In this document: positions 5,984 to 7,269 of the stretch, piece after piece
Numbering within the stretch: the first letter of the stretch is position 1
How the letters are laid out: each line of letters opens with the position of its first letter
From: Dehalococcoidia bacterium
Lineage (GTDB): Bacteria > Chloroflexota > Dehalococcoidia > SZUA-161
DNA: 7,269 nt
Direction of reading: 5' to 3'
Assembly (NCBI GenBank): GCA_014859215.1
Contig: JACUUS010000116.1
Span: 1-7,269, forward strand
Made by a program: the position numbers and the translations under genes
The notes under the pieces: model-generated
What the model was told of the DNA's origin: nothing
What the model saw: only the letters and a program-made list of their open reading frames with translations
Databases searched by the model: none

Positions 5984-7269
5984 TCAGTCGAGCACCTTCT
6001 CCACCATGAGACGGTCAAATTCAGACTCCTGCAAGCCCAGGATTTCTCTGTATACAAACTCGTTGTGCTCACCGAGTAGCGGAGCCCGCCCTATCTCCCC
6101 CGGCGTCCTGGAGAGCGCGAAGCTGAGACCGTCATGGGCGATCCTTCCGGCTTCAGGATGGTCGCGCCAGACGTGGAATTCTCTCGCCTTGAGCTGGGGA
6201 TCCCGTGTGAGGAGGTCTTCGCCGTCCTGGACCACGCCTGCCGGGACCCCGGCCCTCTGCAGCAACGTCATGACTTCCTCGGCCTTCCTCCCCTCTGTCC
6301 ATTCCTCGATAAGCCTGTCGAGCTCCTCCTCGTTCTCCTTCCTGCCCTGCAGCGTTGCGAACTTCTTGTCGGCGGTCCAGGGAGGGCTGCCGATCGCCTT
6401 GCAGAAGGCCTGCCATTCGTCATCGGTGAAAACGGCGATCGCGCACCAGCGCTCGTCCTTTTTGCGGCGTTGAGGGACTGATTCAGGCATGGCGCTGTAG
6501 TCTACCTCCCAGTCTTCAGCCAGGCAGCGGTAGACGCCGTGTGGGGCCGCGTAGGGCAAATGATTACGGTCCGCCTGCTGGATGCGGTTATTCACCGTAT
6601 AGTCGAGGATGCTGGTCTCACCCCAGCAGACCGTGGACTCGAACTGCGCGATCTCGACAAATTGTCCCTTCCCCGTCACATTCCGGTGATGCAGGGCGGC
6701 AAGGATCGCGGTGGCGGCATGGTACGGGTTGCAGCTGAAGTCGGGTAGGGCGGCCATCCCTGTCCCTATGGGAGGACGGTCGGGATTCCCCGTTATATAA
6801 TCGAGTCCCGCCATGGTGCGGATGCTTGTGCCGAACCCCCGCCACATAGCGTAAGGCCCTGTCTTTCCCATGACCGGCATGGTAGCAACTATGATGTCAG
6901 GCTTGATCTCGACCAGGTCCTGATAACCCAGCCGCCATTTTCCCATGGCGCCCGGGTAGAAGTTGTCAAGCACCACGTCGCTAATCGATACGAGCCGCAC
7001 AGCGAGATCACGGGCTTCCGGATGGGCCATATTGAGCGTTATCCCGAGTTTCCCCGGATTGAAGTTGTTGTACATTCCGCTGATGTTATAGCTGGAGGGC
7101 ACGCCGGGCTTCCGGGGCGCCTGCCATCTCATACCGTCAAGCTTGGTGCTGCTCTCTATCCGTATTATCTCGGCGCCGTAAGCTGCGAAAAGCCTTGTAG
7201 CGTACGGGGCTGCTCCGTACCAGGAAAAATCGGTGAACCTGACTCCTTCGAGCGGAAACCTTGTTCCCA
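5984..7269 (-). CDS. CaiB/BaiF family III CoA-transferase (5' end outside window)
   Basis: The reading frame stays open from the window edge (first full codon at 7267) to the TGA at 5984-5986, giving at least 427 residues. The ATG at 7132 is internal: the 45 residues before it include LEGVRFTDFSWYGAAPYATR and YGAEIIRIES, the normal N-terminal motifs of the family, so few residues are missing. The probable catalytic aspartate, which forms the glutamyl/aspartyl-CoA intermediate, is in LPDFSCNPYHAA, at residue 176 counting from the edge. GKGQFVEIAQFES follows, and the C-terminus has LSRTPGEIGRAPLLGEHN, all typical. The enzyme probably moves CoA from a donor thioester to a carboxylic acid. It lacks the GHDINY-type racemase histidine motif of its downstream neighbour, so the two are probably functionally distinct or form a heteromer like the paired BbsE/BbsF enzymes (inference). 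The substrate is unknown. Confidence 0.9.
   Translation of the reverse strand, partial: GTRFPLEGVRFTDFSWYGAAPYATRLFAAYGAEIIRIESSTKLDGMRWQAPRKPGVPSSYNISGMYNNFNPGKLGITLNMAHPEARDLAVRLVSISDVVLDNFYPGAMGKWRLGYQDLVEIKPDIIVATMPVMGKTGPYAMWRGFGTSIRTMAGLDYITGNPDRPPIGTGMAALPDFSCNPYHAATAILAALHHRNVTGKGQFVEIAQFESTVCWGETSILDYTVNNRIQQADRNHLPYAAPHGVYRCLAEDWEVDYSAMPESVPQRRKKDERWCAIAVFTDDEWQAFCKAIGSPPWTADKKFATLQGRKENEEELDRLIEEWTEGRKAEEVMTLLQRAGVPAGVVQDGEDLLTRDPQLKAREFHVWRDHPEAGRIAHDGLSFALSRTPGEIGRAPLLGEHNEFVYREILGLQESEFDRLMVEKVLD

Noticed and set aside
7130..7132. ATG as the start of the upstream CoA-transferase
   Set aside because: The frame continues to the window edge and encodes the conserved N-terminal family motifs, so this methionine is internal.

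Overview
The window looks like chromosomal DNA from a GC-rich bacterium that carries many family III CoA-transferases and a GlcD-type FAD oxidase. One 60-base row inside the first oxidase gene (661-720) holds 41 G/C. Anaerobic or oligotrophic lineages such as Dehalococcoidia-like Chloroflexota or deltaproteobacteria-like groups would fit, but nothing here fixes the taxon (inference).

Layout. Bases 1-219 are open in frame 1 from the window edge. They start with a sequence resembling the C-terminal signature of IspH (LytB), which then runs into a REP-like palindromic repeat (81-118). A good sigma70-type promoter (216-245) precedes a complete GlcD-type FAD-linked oxidase gene (282-1688, +). Next comes an AT-richer block, about 1690-3750, with two overlapping plus-strand genes. 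The first is a 499-residue protein that reads as a PIN nuclease domain, a GNAT acetyltransferase domain and an EVE/PUA-like domain. The second is a 141-residue ASCH-domain protein. Their presumed promoter (TTGACA, 17 bases, TATATC) overlaps two adjacent perfect palindromes. The rest is on the minus strand: uvsE, a UV damage endonuclease (3755-4663); an alpha-methylacyl-CoA racemase-like CaiB/BaiF protein (4755-5936); and a second CaiB/BaiF CoA-transferase (5984 to beyond 7269) whose true start lies outside the window.

How the genes work together. The two CaiB/BaiF genes are in tandem, 47 bases apart, and probably form a CoA-ester module: one may load CoA onto a carboxylic acid, and the other may epimerise or transfer it. 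GlcD has no GlcE or GlcF partner beside it. The PIN-GNAT-EVE + ASCH pair is the most interesting locus. All its recognisable domains belong to families linked to RNA cleavage, RNA binding or acylation. Its composition differs from its neighbours, it has its own operator-like promoter, and the genes overlap. It looks like a horizontally acquired RNA-targeting module, perhaps toxin-like, defensive or RNA-modifying. I recall no characterised system with this exact architecture, and the function is unproven.
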